The notes under the pieces are model-generated. The model searched no databases, was not told the DNA's origin, and was given only the letters and a program-made list of their open reading frames with translations. A stretch of DNA of 64,000 nt from Adiantum capillus-veneris (Eukaryota; Streptophyta; Polypodiopsida; Polypodiales; Pteridaceae), in the NCBI GenBank assembly GCA_014529385.2, contig CM043958.1, positions 78,418,669-78,482,668 on the forward strand. Direction: 5' to 3'. A program made the translations under genes and the position numbers. Every line of letters begins with the position of its first letter. The stretch's first letter is position 1. Shown piece by piece: positions 1 through 10,210 of this stretch.

Positions 1-1132
1 CAGAAAGCGTGTGTCTTGCCGAGGGTCTGCGACTAGATAGGTTTAGTTAGGATCTATGGATTAGAGTAGTTGTTGGTGGTCGAGTGATTTGTGAGGTGAT
101 AAAAGCATTTACTAGTCCGTGTGTGGCAGTGAAGCGTTTTTCTACTCGTAGATGCAAAACCCCATATGATTTGTAGGAGTAGCTTTAGGTAAGTGATCCG
201 ATTCTGATCTAGAGCTATTCAGCACTGAATTATTTGCTAAAGTGCTTGATTGCATTTGAAATCACGGAAAAGTGTGCTTTTGAGGGTAAAAATGCATTAA
301 ACAAGCTTTTGTGGATATTTTTGTATGACTGACTGATGTTGTGCATATAAAAGAGCATTTGCAAGGGTTCTGTGAAGAAAACCTGCAATTCTGTAAACAT
401 AGACATCCTACGCGTAGGATGTCTCAAGGGGGTTCTGGAGACCAAATTTGAAAATTCTGACTGCACCAGTGTGTTCAGAAGGGGGGGTTTACCCTAAGTA
501 TACATTGAAACTAGAGTTTTGACCAACTCTTGACCAAAGACAGTGTCAAAAACGCGAAATAAGAAACTTAAGATTCTGAGCACAATTTTGCATAAAAACT
601 GGTAGGAATGCTTGAAAAGTAGTGCTCAAGACTTGGGGATGCCTGTGGATGAATTCTGCCAAAAATTTCATCAGTAGACATCCTACGTGTAGGATGTCTA
701 GAGAGTGATTCTGGAAGCAAAAATCAAGTTTTGACATCATACCCATATTCTGCATGTTGTGTTGGACACACACACCAAAGCTCATGTCATTTGGACATAT
801 AGACTGAGAGTTAAGGGGATGTTACTCTTTCAGAGAAATATTTTCCCAAATTTGGTGATTTTGAGCAATTTTGACATCCAAAATTTGATGTGATCACATA
901 TTCTTGTTATATGCATCAAGAAGCACCTTGGGTAGAAACAGAAGTCCATTCTGAGAAAAAAAGACATCCTACGCGTAGGATGTCTACAGAGTGATCTGGT
1001 GGAAATTTTGAAATTTTGAGTTGACCAGTGTGTTCAGAAGGTAGGTTTTACCCTATTTTCACCTGGAAAGGGGAACTTGACCATATCTTGACAGGATAAG
1101 ACCAAAAGACAAGAATTGCCAGACATCCTACC
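1..1132. repeat. Unclassified AT-rich repeat region containing three 24-bp palindromes
   Basis: No coding region is recognised. The segment holds three copies of a 24-bp (near-)palindrome at 401-424, 676-699 and 962-985, and a half copy at 1121-1130. Text after the first and third palindromes is related: both carry a block reading CCAGTGTGTTCAGAAGG followed by TTTACCCT. This suggests a degenerate repeat of about 560 bp. The right edge is an abrupt junction with gypsy element 1 at about 1131-1133, inside the fourth palindrome. Identity unknown; it could be part of a DNA transposon or a satellite-like array. Confidence 0.6.
401..985. repeat. Three dispersed 24-bp palindromes centred on ACGCGT/ACGTGT
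   Basis: Copies lie at 401-424, 676-699 and 962-985. Each has the arm AGACATCCTACG followed by its reverse complement. The first and third are perfect palindromes with an MluI-type ACGCGT centre; the middle copy has one C-to-T change. Spacings are 275 and 286 bp. The fourth, at 1121-1130, stops exactly at its centre where gypsy sequence begins. A dyad-binding protein site or a cruciform is possible, but function is not shown. Confidence 0.85.
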
Positions 1133-3857
1133 CCTTTCTTCAATTCTTTTTTCCGGAGATGCTCGTTAAAACTAAGCCGTCTATGCTCTGCTTGTGCTGC
1201 ATAATAATTTATTGCTTCTTCTCTGTCCAGCTGCAGTCTTTCCAAGTTGATGATGTGATCTCTCAAATGCATGTTGGGCTGTTGAAGCTGGCTTGCCATT
1301 ACTCTGAGACTTTGTAGTTGCACTTCAATGGGCAAGATTGCTTCCTTACCAAATACTAGATGATACGGTGTGAATCCCAAGGATGTATGAAATGAAGTTC
1401 TGTAGGTCCATAAAGCTGGTAGTAGATACTTATCCCAGTCTCCGGGATGATTGTTTACCTGCTTGGTAATAATTTTAGAAACCATTCCATTTACCTTTTC
1501 AACTAGGCCATTACATTGAGGGTAATATGGTGAAGAGTGCCTCCTTGTAATGCCCAGTTTCTGTATTAATTCTCCTACCAAGTCTGCTCTGAAACCTGAC
1601 CCTCTATCAGAGATGATCTTTAAAGGTGTGCCAAACCTACAGCATATGTGCTCGTAGATAAATTTAGCTACCTCTACCGCTGTGATTCTAGTGGTGGCTG
1701 TAGCCTCTGCCCATCTAGTCATGTAGTCGACCCCCGTGATAATGTAGAATTTTCCTGAGTTGGCCCTAGGTAATGGCCCAATGGCATCGATACCCCATTT
1801 TTCAAATGGGCCATATGAGAGAATAGGTGTTTGTGGTTCAGGCATAAGTGACCTAGTGCCGGCCTTTTCACACAACTTACATGTTTTGCACCAGTGGTGT
1901 ACATCACGGTTGAGGCTAGGCCATATGAAGCCTGCCTGCAAGATTTTCCTACTTGTTATGTCTAGGGCAAAGTGACCACCACAAACCCCGTCGTGACAGC
2001 TAGTAATTACTCCCGTGATATCCTGAGAGAGAGGGACCTTCCTGAGTATTTGGTCCTTACCCTTACAGTACAAACCGTCATTGATGAGTCGATACCTTGT
2101 GGCCTTCCGCGTCAGCCATTGCTTCTGCCCCTTTGTTAAATCTGATGGGCATTCCCCTGTTTCCAAAAAATGCATGATGTCAGGCAAGGCATCACTTCCT
2201 TGAAATAGAGGGAGCTTTAGTTTTATTGCTCCAACCACCACTTCCTGTAGTCTTTCACTTGCTAGGGCATCTGCTTCTTGGTTTTGATCCCTTGGGATAT
2301 GGTGTATTTGAACTTCTTCAAACTTACCCAACAAGGTTTTTACACCACTTAAGTGAGTCCTTAAACTAGGATTCTTGCATGTCCATGCTCCATTTACTTG
2401 CCTTACCAGAAGTAGAGCATCCCCAAATACATTAAGGCGTTGTACACCTTGCGAGACGCACCATTGTAGACCCTTGGTTAGTGCTGCATACTCAGCTTCA
2501 TTGTTAGAATGTGAATCTAACAATTGGCCCAACGAAAATACCTTTGTCCCTTTGTCATCAAAGACCACTATGCCTGCAGCTGCTTTGTCGGACGCTCGCT
2601 TGTAGGCTCCATCAAAGTAGAGAGAGTATGCTCCTTCTACCATCGATGGTACTGGAGGAAATCGGACTTCTCCTTCCTTAGATTGCTTCTCCTTCCTTTC
2701 AAAGACTTGGTAGGTCATGAGTCCCCCCAAACTTGCCCTTGTCGTGCTTTCTACCTGTACCATGTAGTCAAACTCTTGCAGACGAACTAGCCATTTAGTA
2801 ATTCTAGCAGACACATCCATGTGTTGTACAACATAGGGAAATATTTCATCCTTGGTTAGAATCACAAATTTTTTAGGCAGCAAATATGACCTAAACTTTG
2901 TAGTTGCAAATCTAAGAGCTAGGACTAAGTGTTCCACATGGATGAAACCTTTCTCTCCTGCTGTCATCATTCGACTAGAGAAGTAGATTGGCCTCATGAA
3001 AGATGTCGTCGTATCCTGTTGGAGTAGAACAACCCCCAATGAGTCATCACCAACACTTGAGGTGACATAGAATTTTTCATCCCACTTAGGTGGTGAGATA
3101 GTTGGCAGAGTGGCTAAGACCTCCTTTACCTTGTTGTAGTGATGTTCGCTTTCCTCGTCCCAAGTGAAAGTTGATCTTTGAGTGAGTTGTTGCAGTGGTA
3201 GAACAAGTTGTGATAGTAGATGTATGAATCTACTTAAGTACCTCACCTTCTGTAGAAAAGAGACCAGTTGACGTGCGGTCGTTGGTGAAGGTAGGGCTAT
3301 GAGTGCGGACACCTTACTTGGGTCGGCGTTGATACCTTTTGCTGAAATTTCATGGCCTAGTAGAATGACTTTACTCTCCCCAATGTGGCATTTATCCACA
3401 TTTAATTGCCCACCTAGGCTCTGTAACCTGGCCAAACCTTCAGTTACCTTTTCTAAATGTGAAATACGGAAGCTATATATACAAAAATCATCAATGAACA
3501 CTCTTATGGATGTTCCAAAGAATGGTTGAAAAACATATGTGACATATCTTTGGAATGTGGCAGGTGCATTTGTGAGACCAAATGGCATAACCCTGTATGC
3601 AAAAGAACCCCATGGCGTGATAAAAGTGGTTTTTAGCTGATCTTCCAAGGCTATGCGTATTTGAAAGTATCCAGAATAACCATCACAGACGGTATAGCAT
3701 TCAAAACCCGCTACTTCATTCAGAATTTCATCCAAGAAAGGGAGAGGAAAGTGGTCTCTCTTTGTAGCTACATTTAGTGGTTTGTAGTCAACACAGACCC
3801 TCCACTTACCATTCTTTTTAGGCGTCACCACTACGGGTGACACCCATTCTGAGTTTT
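1133..3857 (-). pseudogene. Pol of gypsy element 1: RT, RNase H, aRNase H, integrase (3'-truncated)
   Basis: Motifs in order: RT with CVDYKPLN, FGLTNAPATFQR and an intact catalytic FIDD; a diverged first RNase H; a second archaeal-type RNase H starting YSLYFDGAYKRAS, with further acidic residues at NNEAEYAAL, FGDA and EADALA; integrase zinc domain (H..H then CKTC..C); and integrase core with D (GIDAIGP), D (SDRGSGF) and E (NGLVEKVN). The two-RNase-H arrangement places it in the Tat group. The frame is open from 3843 to 1048, but sequence after about 1133 is foreign, so the integrase C-terminus is replaced. No complete Gag-Pol can be made from this copy. Confidence 0.9.
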
Positions 3858-6134
3858 CTACAGGATAATGAATCCCGCCTCCAGCAGTTTCCTTACCTCG
3901 GCCAAGAGTGCCTTTTCTTGTATGACCCCCAATCGTCGTAGCTTTTGCACAACTGGTTTTACCCCTTCCTTCAGCTTAATATGATGTTCCACCACTGTAA
4001 TGCCTGTGATTCTTTCATAGTTGTCAATGAACAGGTTAGGAAATCCCATCAACATTTGCAAAAAACTATCTTTCTCCTCAAGTGTTAATTCCGTAGACAA
4101 CATACCCTTCAACCTACTTCCTCCTAGGCCAGGTGATTTTCTCTCCTCTTCATTGGGTTTCCCTTTTGGTGATGGATCACCAGTTGTGCTTACCCTTTGT
4201 GGATCCTTCATAATGATACCCATCACATCAATGGAACTGTCACTTTCTTCGGTGGATGTGGTCTCCTCCTCAGAACTGGAAGATTCGCTAGTGGTTTCAT
4301 CTGCCGATGTTTCCAGATTCATTTGCTTCTGCTTGCCAATCCTCATGTCGTAGTAGATTGTCTCCCCTTTCTTACCGGTCATGCGTAGAAGACCAGTACC
4401 CCAGTCCTGTTTTGCCTTCATGGCCATCAACCATGGCCTTCCCAAAATTAGTGGATAGCCCTCCCCCTTAGTAGGCATTACAAAAACATCTACCTCTACC
4501 TCAGTGTTGAAAGCTTTGATTTTCACGGCACTTACCACACCCACACACTTTACTTTTGCGTTGTTTGCCATCTTTGCCTTGCATGGAGAAGGCCTGTCAG
4601 CCTCGAGCCCTAATCGAAGCATCATAGCTTTGCTCATTACACAGATTTGTGCACCTCCATCAATGTAGGTGTTTCCAACCCTCTTTCCTTTTATGTTTAC
4701 GTCGAAAATTGGAAGGATGTCATCCATGTTGCATCCCGAAATTGCTCCGGATACCTTTGTTTTGGAGCATCTTGTACTTACCATTTTAGACCATTGTCGC
4801 CTTACTTTTGGTGCAAGATGTAGCAGCTGTGGCCATGTAATCTTCGGTCCTTGCTCTGCCACATCCAATGTTAGATCATAGGGCTTAGAACTTTCCCCTA
4901 GCTGGAAGTCGGTGATGCCCAATTTCCGTCGTGGCCTGGATGGCCTCTTGCTAGTTTCTCCTCTCATGCTTCTCTCATCATCTGATTGTGTAGCTTTCTC
5001 CCTCCTAGCTCTTTTCACAGTCATGGCTTCAAGTGATTCTAAAAAGGTTACCTTCTCCTTACCCTTGTCCCTCTCCTTTGCTCTGGGTGGATCCACTACT
5101 ATGGCTTTTCCTTTCTCTTCTAGCCTTATGATGTTTACAGGGCGATCAGGTGGTGGGGCTGGTGGAAGAGGTGGGATGGATGCTTGTAGTGGTGTCTGGG
5201 GTGGACGTAGAATTTGTGTTGGTGGGGGTGGTGCTCGGGGTGGGGGTGTTCTTTCTCTAGGGGGTGACAATTGGTTCCTCCTACCTCCTCTATTATAGTT
5301 TTGTCGTGGTTTGGGACAGTAGTACATACCATGACCGTCTTCTCCGCAGTTGTAGCAATGATACTCCATGTTTTGTCGTCGTGCTCTTCCAGGGTCCTGA
5401 TCTCTTTCTTGACTCCTCCCTTGTTGTATTAAGTGGACAGACAAATTCTGCAGTTGGTCAGTAATATGGGCCAACATATCTTGTTGGTCATCTCTTACCC
5501 CAAGAGCCGGTGGTGGTGGTGGAATGGTGGTTGTCGTAGTTGCTAGTCGACGCGATGTTCCTGATTCTGTTGACTCGGTTTCTTTGGATTTCATTCGCAG
5601 CTTCTTGTCTTTAAGGCGAGCAATCTCAACGGCTAACTCGTACATAGCCGGGAATCTACCTTTCACCTTCTCCTTGAGAAGCGGCCATAAGCCATGCGTG
5701 AACCGATCTTTTTTTAGGTAATCGGGTGCAGCTCCCCCCCTAGCCAGTGACTGAACCCACCGTTTCCACAAATCCACAAATTTGGACTCATAGGTGGCAT
5801 ATTCTAAAAGACCCTCCTGGTTCAAGTCTCTCAACTTGTCCCACAACTTTTCTGAAGTGGTACCTCCCCCAAAGAACCTCTTAAAAGCGGTTTTTAAGGG
5901 TTCCCAGTCATCCTTGGTTGCTTGTGGAAGTGCATTGTACCATGATCTAGCTTCTAGCTTCATGAGATGCTTAAAGATTCTAACCCGAGATTCATCCGTA
6001 TCTTTGTTGCTCACTACACATGCTACTTCAAAGTCATCTAGGAAGTCTGTTACCAAATCCTCCCCCTTCTTTCCTTTAAATGTTGGAAATGCTACACTTG
6101 CCATGATTACTGAGAGAGAGCTAGAAAGACACAC
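3858..6134 (-). CDS. Gag-protease of gypsy element 1 (RT N-terminus cut by frameshift)
   Basis: The likely start is the second Met (6104, MASVAFPTF), since the same start motif heads gag in other copies. Domains in order are: Gag capsid-like helical region (about residues 10-190); a proline-rich linker; a CCHC zinc knuckle (CYNCGEDGHGMYYC, near residue 265); a basic proline-rich stretch; an aspartic protease with active site IDGGA (near residue 480); and the linker into RT (LRRLGVIQEK). The frame ends at 3858, where element 2 continues into RT. Comparison shows one base missing near 3869. The protein would package element RNA in cytoplasmic particles. Nonfunctional as a Gag-Pol fusion unless frames shift. 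Confidence 0.88.
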   Translation of the reverse strand: MCLSSSLSVIMASVAFPTFKGKKGEDLVTDFLDDFEVACVVSNKDTDESRVRIFKHLMKLEARSWYNALPQATKDDWEPLKTAFKRFFGGGTTSEKLWDKLRDLNQEGLLEYATYESKFVDLWKRWVQSLARGGAAPDYLKKDRFTHGLWPLLKEKVKGRFPAMYELAVEIARLKDKKLRMKSKETESTESGTSRRLATTTTTIPPPPPALGVRDDQQDMLAHITDQLQNLSVHLIQQGRSQERDQDPGRARRQNMEYHCYNCGEDGHGMYYCPKPRQNYNRGGRRNQLSPPRERTPPPRAPPPPTQILRPPQTPLQASIPPLPPAPPPDRPVNIIRLEEKGKAIVVDPPRAKERDKGKEKVTFLESLEAMTVKRARREKATQSDDERSMRGETSKRPSRPRRKLGITDFQLGESSKPYDLTLDVAEQGPKITWPQLLHLAPKVRRQWSKMVSTRCSKTKVSGAISGCNMDDILPIFDVNIKGKRVGNTYIDGGAQICVMSKAMMLRLGLEADRPSPCKAKMANNAKVKCVGVVSAVKIKAFNTEVEVDVFVMPTKGEGYPLILGRPWLMAMKAKQDWGTGLLRMTGKKGETIYYDMRIGKQKQMNLETSADETTSESSSSEEETTSTEESDSSIDVMGIIMKDPQRVSTTGDPSPKGKPNEEERKSPGLGGSRLKGMLSTELTLEEKDSFLQMLMGFPNLFIDNYERITGITVVEHHIKLKEGVKPVVQKLRRLGVIQEKALLAEVRKLLEAGFIIL

Positions 6135-6187
6135 TGCTTAACTTGCAAAAGTTTTTTTCTTCTTTACAAGGAGGCGTGTATACCCTC

Positions 6188-6406
6188 TTATACTAGGACA
6201 TAGATTAAAACTTCAAACGGTACATTGCCTTGTACCAAAGGTAAGACAAATGGTTGATCTGATGCCAGAACCTCCAAAAACCGCTCCCCACCCGGCATGG
6301 TGTCAATGATGTGCTGGTAGTGAGCCTTCAAATCCAGTATTACCTTGATTGAGCGTACACGTGTTGGTATGTGTGATCTGTCTTGAGGTAGGTTGTACTG
6401 ATTCAT
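6188..6406 (-). CDS. Conserved small leader protein upstream of gag (72 aa), element 1
   Basis: This 72-codon ORF ends 86 nt before the probable gag start (6104) and is in a different frame. Its C-terminal 60 residues align with leader ORFs of diverged elements at 29720-29962, 15192-15437 and 15010-15222. Shared features are an N-terminal hydrophobic strand pattern, a central lysine then (F/Y)Q, a glycine followed by an arginine, a P-x-(V/I)(L/I)P-(L/M) block, and a hydrophobic end of the form (F/L)(E/D)V-x-(I/V)(F/Y)VL. I do not recognise the family. It may be equivalent to the pre-gag ORF of Ogre-type elements, but that cannot be checked here. Confidence 0.6.
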   Translation of the reverse strand: MNQYNLPQDRSHIPTRVRSIKVILDLKAHYQHIIDTMPGGERFLEVLASDQPFVLPLVQGNVPFEVLIYVLV

Positions 6407-6423
6407 GTGAATCTTAGAGGTGC

Positions 6424-6648
6424 TTAGTCACTATCCAAGCTTGTGGGAGAGGGTGGTGTTCTTTCCTGAAACAAACTCAGTAGATCCCTAGTTTCTCTAG
6501 TGAGAGTGTGAGCCAATGCTTCCGTTATCCGTGTTGCAGCATCAGGTGCGACTTGAAAACTGACTGTGATAATTACCTCGGTGACTTGAGTTACCCGATT
6601 CTCAAAGTAGAATAGTGTTGATTCTCTATTGTGTAGAGCTCCTTCAAT
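6424..6648 (-). pseudogene. Leader ORF B of element 1 (start codon changed)
   Basis: This frame corresponds to the 74-codon ORF at 55638-55862 and 61745-61969, ending with the same serine/aspartate tail before TAA. In element 1 the initiator ATG reads ATT at 6648, so the ORF would need another start. The protein would be mostly helical, with an amphipathic middle. No family is recognised. Confidence 0.4.
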
Positions 6649-6793
6649 TTTGTTGTTGTGGGTCGGTTGTAGGTTGCGGACATGGTTTTGACCTTCTCCT
6701 TCTTCTTCTTGGCACTTGGCCTATGTATATCCACTGGGTTTGGCGTGTTGGTTGACTCTCCCACTACAAATCGATTACCGTTACGTCTGGCAC

Positions 6794-6889
6794 TCAAGCT
6801 TCAATGGACATGCGGAGTTCGTCTAGTTGTGCTTGGAGCTCTTCTTCTTCTGTTGTCCAATTAGCAAATCCTGCTAGCCATTCATCCAT
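6794..6889 (-). pseudogene. Leader ORF A of element 1 (truncated by a stop)
   Basis: A short ORF begins with MDEWLAGFANW about 70 nt after the PBS and runs into a glutamate/leucine-rich, coiled-coil-like segment. It stops after 31 codons at a TGA where the copies in elements 2 and 3 have CGA. The longest version (element 3, 61504-61767) has 87 codons. The function is unknown, and it could simply be a translated upstream ORF. Confidence 0.4.
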
Positions 6890-6903
6890 TCACAATAATT
6901 TAA

Positions 6904-6958
6904 GGGTTTCAGTCTTGTAAACTGAAGGTCTTGAGTTCGATCCTCCGTGGGGGCACCA
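6904..6958 (-). promoter_or_regulatory. Primer-binding site extended into a tRNA 3'-half-like sequence
   Basis: Element-sense TGGTGCCCCCACGG starts two bases after the LTR, the normal place for a PBS. Read on the plus strand, the 55 bp look like the 3' half of a tRNA. There is a five-pair anticodon stem (TCAGT/ACTGA) around the loop CTTGTAA, then a T-arm-like GAGTTCGATCCTC, then an acceptor-like strand ending in CCA. Loop position suggests anticodon TGT (Thr); the copy in element 2 reads TCT (Arg) instead. The T-stem pairs imperfectly. Confidence 0.65.
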
Positions 6959-6960
6959 AA

Positions 6961-8533
6961 TGACGGGAGCAAAGCGAACCCCAAACCCCGACGGCCTCTA
7001 AAACACCGGGGACCGAATGGCGCGCCTCGAGCCTATCATGGTAAAGCAAACAGGGGGCACCACCTAGCTTCAGCGGCTAGGACGCAAACAACACACCACC
7101 ATAACAAAGTTTTCATCCAAGAGAGATGGATGCTTGGGAGTAATGATGAAGAGGAAAGGGAATGAGATCAAGTGAGAGAGAAAGTGAGAGAGAGAGAGAG
7201 AGAGAGAGAGTGAGGGAGGGGGTATAGCGGCTTAGTACTTAGGCACCACAAAAGGATGGCGAATCCGCACACCCTTCACACATACACAAGCTCACTCCAA
7301 AACACAAGACTAGGTGGCGATTCCGCACACCTCACATGGGCAAAACATTGCAAGAAAACATACTTACAAAACCTCAAGCTTTATTTAGAGAATTAGGCGA
7401 TGAAATGGGGAGCATAGGGTAGGGGAATGATAAGGGAGAGAGTGGTAGAGCACATGGCGGATAGGTGGGAGTTGCTGGCGAAGACTCGCACGAGGATTAT
7501 GGCCATCATCCTTCATTTAGTTGCCCTTCATCTTCCATAGCCAAGGGTGTAGAGGTCATGCTCAAGACAAGCATGGTGATTGCGGTGATGGTGATGGTGT
7601 GGGTGTGTGTGTGTGTGTGTGTGCACTAGGCACACACAGTGCATAGTGTGTTCTTTGGTGATGTTGTCTGTTTTTGTGTGATGGTGACCCCTCTTTATAT
7701 AGGGGAGGAGGGGGAAGAAATTCTAGAATTTAGAAATGAAGAAATCATTATCTACATAGGCCATGTGACTGTGGGCCCCACTTGTCTGGCTGTGTGTCTA
7801 TGTGCCAGAACAGCAGTCTCATGAGAGAGAGACTAAGAGAGAGAGATGGGTTGATGAAAAAAAGTGAGAGGTGACATGGAGAATAAAGTAATTACAAGAG
7901 GGGAGAGAGAGGAGTGTGTTCAGAGGTGAATCTGTGTGCAGATGTGTGTGAACACAAGGAAAATCAGGTAACCACCGGGTGGGGATGGGTCTATGGACAC
8001 CTTTTTTAGTGAAACTGAGTGTGTGTGAGTGTGGGGGAGGTTATTTAGCTACAAGACAAGAGACATGGCACCCTTTAGAGAGAGAGGGGGGTATTTGGGT
8101 CATGGGATATGATAGGAGAGAGAAAGAGGGGATGGGATATACTATTTTGGAAGATAGGGTAACTTGCATGTGAGTTGGTGCATTATTGGTGAGTTATAAT
8201 GCATTATTGGTGAGAGGTGGGGTAGCTTGAGGGGAGAGAGAAAGGAGAAAGGACAAGGGGAAGAGAGAGGGGGTTGACCTTTTGAGTGGAGGAGAGGAAA
8301 AGGGACACACGGCGGGGCAACAGTGAAGAAAAAAGGAGGCAAGGTGGGGATGGGCTACCCCGCAGGCATGAGGTGGCTTATTTTACCTTTCTTATATATT
8401 TACATAATCATACTTTATTTTTTTCTTACTTTTTCCAATGCCTTTTATCACTCCCTCCCTAAGAGGGGGTTTTCATGGGGTGGGGACGAGAGAAGAGGGC
8501 TATGGGAGCTTGGCTTGTGAAAAGCCCCCATCA
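6961..8533 (-). repeat. 5' LTR of gypsy element 1 (1573 bp)
   Basis: On the plus strand it begins TGACGGGAGC and ends GCCCCCATCA, so the element-sense LTR is TG...CA with near-matching inverted ends. Homologous LTRs occur at 48487-50034 and 56177-57722, and in opposite orientation at 42299-44295 plus 61120-61430. It contains a variable (GA)n tract near 7176-7211, a (TG)n tract near 7598-7622 and a minus-strand TATA box near 7694-7703. There is no coding content. Confidence 0.93.
7688..7708 (-). promoter_or_regulatory. TATA box of the gypsy LTR promoter
   Basis: On the minus strand the text reads CCCTATATAAAGAGGGG, a good plant TATA element in the sense of the retrotransposon. It is conserved in the sister LTRs near 49190-49206 and 56873-56889. 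It probably sets the U3/R boundary a few tens of bases downstream. Confidence 0.6.
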
Positions 8534-10152
8534 GTGGTTTAGGAGATACGATCAAAACAATGTTCCTACCCTCTATGTGACCATAAACACACCGTGTGCA
8601 TAAATCAACGTGCTAAACATGATGAAACAAGCATGGACCATCCTTGTGCACATCCAACTAGCCCATGCATGCCCTCGTTTATGAAAAAGCAACCACCAAG
8701 AGGGTAGTTACGCAGAAATAAATTAAACAGAGAAAGAGATGATGGCTATGGAGTTTAGAGCTTCTTATCGTGATTGAGAAGTGATTATTGGCTGTAAAAA
8801 GGCTTCTTGCTTTGCCGCAAGAGTGCGGTGATGAGAGCTACATAGAGGTTCTCACCACAAAGTCGTTGAAGAGCACGTACACCTTGAAAAGACAAGATCT
8901 TATGGAGATGGTGATGGAGAGCTTGCACCACTCCGTATAATATGTATGTATAGCCGTGCAATAAAGACGCAACTGTTCGCACTGAAAATGAGCAATACAA
9001 GCCAATTTATAGGTTTCCTGCCAAGCTGGCTTGCTCCCCAAGGCAAAACGGGGCACCCTCTCTCTGGTTTGGAATAATTGTAAGCTTTTGGGGATTTTTC
9101 TAAAAACAAGGCACTATTTTGGTGGTCAACTTTCACCCCTTTCCCTTTAATTTTTACAAAAAATTTGATAAATTGGATAGTATCCCAATAACTAATGAAA
9201 CTTTGACTAGAGTATACTGCAACGTGATGCTCAACATAATTATGATTCTCCCATACTGCCCCAACGTATTTACGATGTCGCTTTTTATAAAAATAATTTT
9301 TGTAGAAATTATCAACATTTATTATGTTTCTTCATCAAACATTCGTTTTTCTACATGATGGTGACTGAAAATATTATATTTATATTTAGGTCATCCTAAA
9401 AAGCGCGTTGCTTTTCAAAAACATCGAAAAGCACAAAAAGCTAAAAATAGCGTAAAAAGAAAAAAAAACCAAAATCTTCTAAAATTGAACCACGGGTTCC
9501 CCTTGTCCACCCCAACAAGAAAGCGAACTCGCTTTTCACTAAAAGCACCAAAAATCATGAAAAGCATCTAAAAAGTAGATTTGTACAAAATTGAACTATA
9601 GCATCCCTAGGACTCGTAGATTAAGGATCAAGTCTTGCTTTTTGCACAAAACATCGAAAGGCACAAAGAGCATGAAAAAGCTTTTAAAAAAAGCAATTTT
9701 TTTCCAAAATTGAACCAAATGTCCGTCTGATCTCTTAGAACATGGAAATGACCTTGCTTTTCATTTTAAAACCTCACAATACTGTCAAACGAGCATTCTT
9801 AGTCAAAGAATCAAGAAGTGATCATTGGAATCTATTCTTATTTTTAAAAGAGGATAAAAAATTGGGAATCTTACACACAAAGTTAGCTTTAGAGTACTTT
9901 GATTTCTTCGAAGGTTAGGATCTCTGTGTGTGTGTGTCCACTCTAATATAGCCCTCAATGACACAAATTTATTAAACCCAAATTTTATCATTTTGTATGT
10001 CTAGGTGGCACAAGAGCATCTTTACATTTAGCCCCAAAACCAAGAGAAAGAGTTTCATTTCTTTGAAGATAATGATTGATCTCTCTCACTCAATGATATA
10101 AAGTTTATAAGCTTCCATACATGTTCATATGTAAATTGAATCTTACAATCCC
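8534..10152. other. AT-rich intergenic stretch, no gene recognised
   Basis: Right flank of element 1. Both strands carry only short unrelated ORFs. It holds a degenerate tandem repeat at about 9395-9780 (separate entry). I see no transposon termini. Confidence 0.5.
9395..9780. repeat. Degenerate tandem repeat, about 125 bp unit, three copies
   Basis: Three blocks each contain a phrase like TGCTTTTCAAAAACATCGAAAAGCAC, then an A-rich stretch ending near AAAATTGAACC. The blocks are clearly related but well diverged. No coding capacity. Confidence 0.6.
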
Positions 10153-10174
10153 TCTCTCTCTCTCTCTCTCTCTC

Positions 10175-10209
<35 letters not shown>
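10153..10209. repeat. (CT)n followed by a run of 34 C
   Basis: About 23 bases of CT repeat run straight into an uninterrupted C tract at 10176-10209. The complementary G run could form quadruplex structures. Length may be uncertain because sequencing of such runs is error-prone. Confidence 0.9.

Positions 10210-10210
<1 letters not shown>

Larger units (their letters stand above)
1133..8533 (-). mobile_element. Ty3/gypsy element 1 (Tat-like, dual RNase H), 3'-truncated
   Basis: The minus strand reads 5' LTR (8533 to 6961), primer-binding site (6958), a leader with small ORFs, gag, protease, RT, RNase H, a second archaeal-type RNase H and integrase. It then stops abruptly in the integrase C-terminus at about 1133, with no 3' LTR and no polypurine tract. 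It is nearly identical to the complete element at 48487-57722. Lineage: an extra aRNase H between RNase H and integrase is characteristic of the plant Tat/Ogre group. Defects are the 3' deletion, a one-base deletion near 3869 that separates the gag-protease and RT frames, and a stop in the first leader ORF. Confidence 0.93.

Noticed and set aside
401-1130. CRISPR array
   Set aside because: Three palindromes with spacings of about 280 bp in a plant sequence; no short spacers and no cas genes.
4912-5298. Plus-strand ORF of 128 codons (also at 54126-54512)
   Set aside because: Antisense shadow of the gypsy gag proline-rich region; its openness reflects composition of the real gene on the other strand.
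6904-6958. A genuine tRNA gene
   Set aside because: Only a 3' half is present, it abuts the LTR and it ends in CCA; it is the primer-binding site region.
7639-7824. ORFs of 60-80 codons repeated in every LTR (also at 49139 and 57176)
   Set aside because: They recur because the LTRs are homologous; frames are interrupted differently among copies and cover U3/R promoter text.
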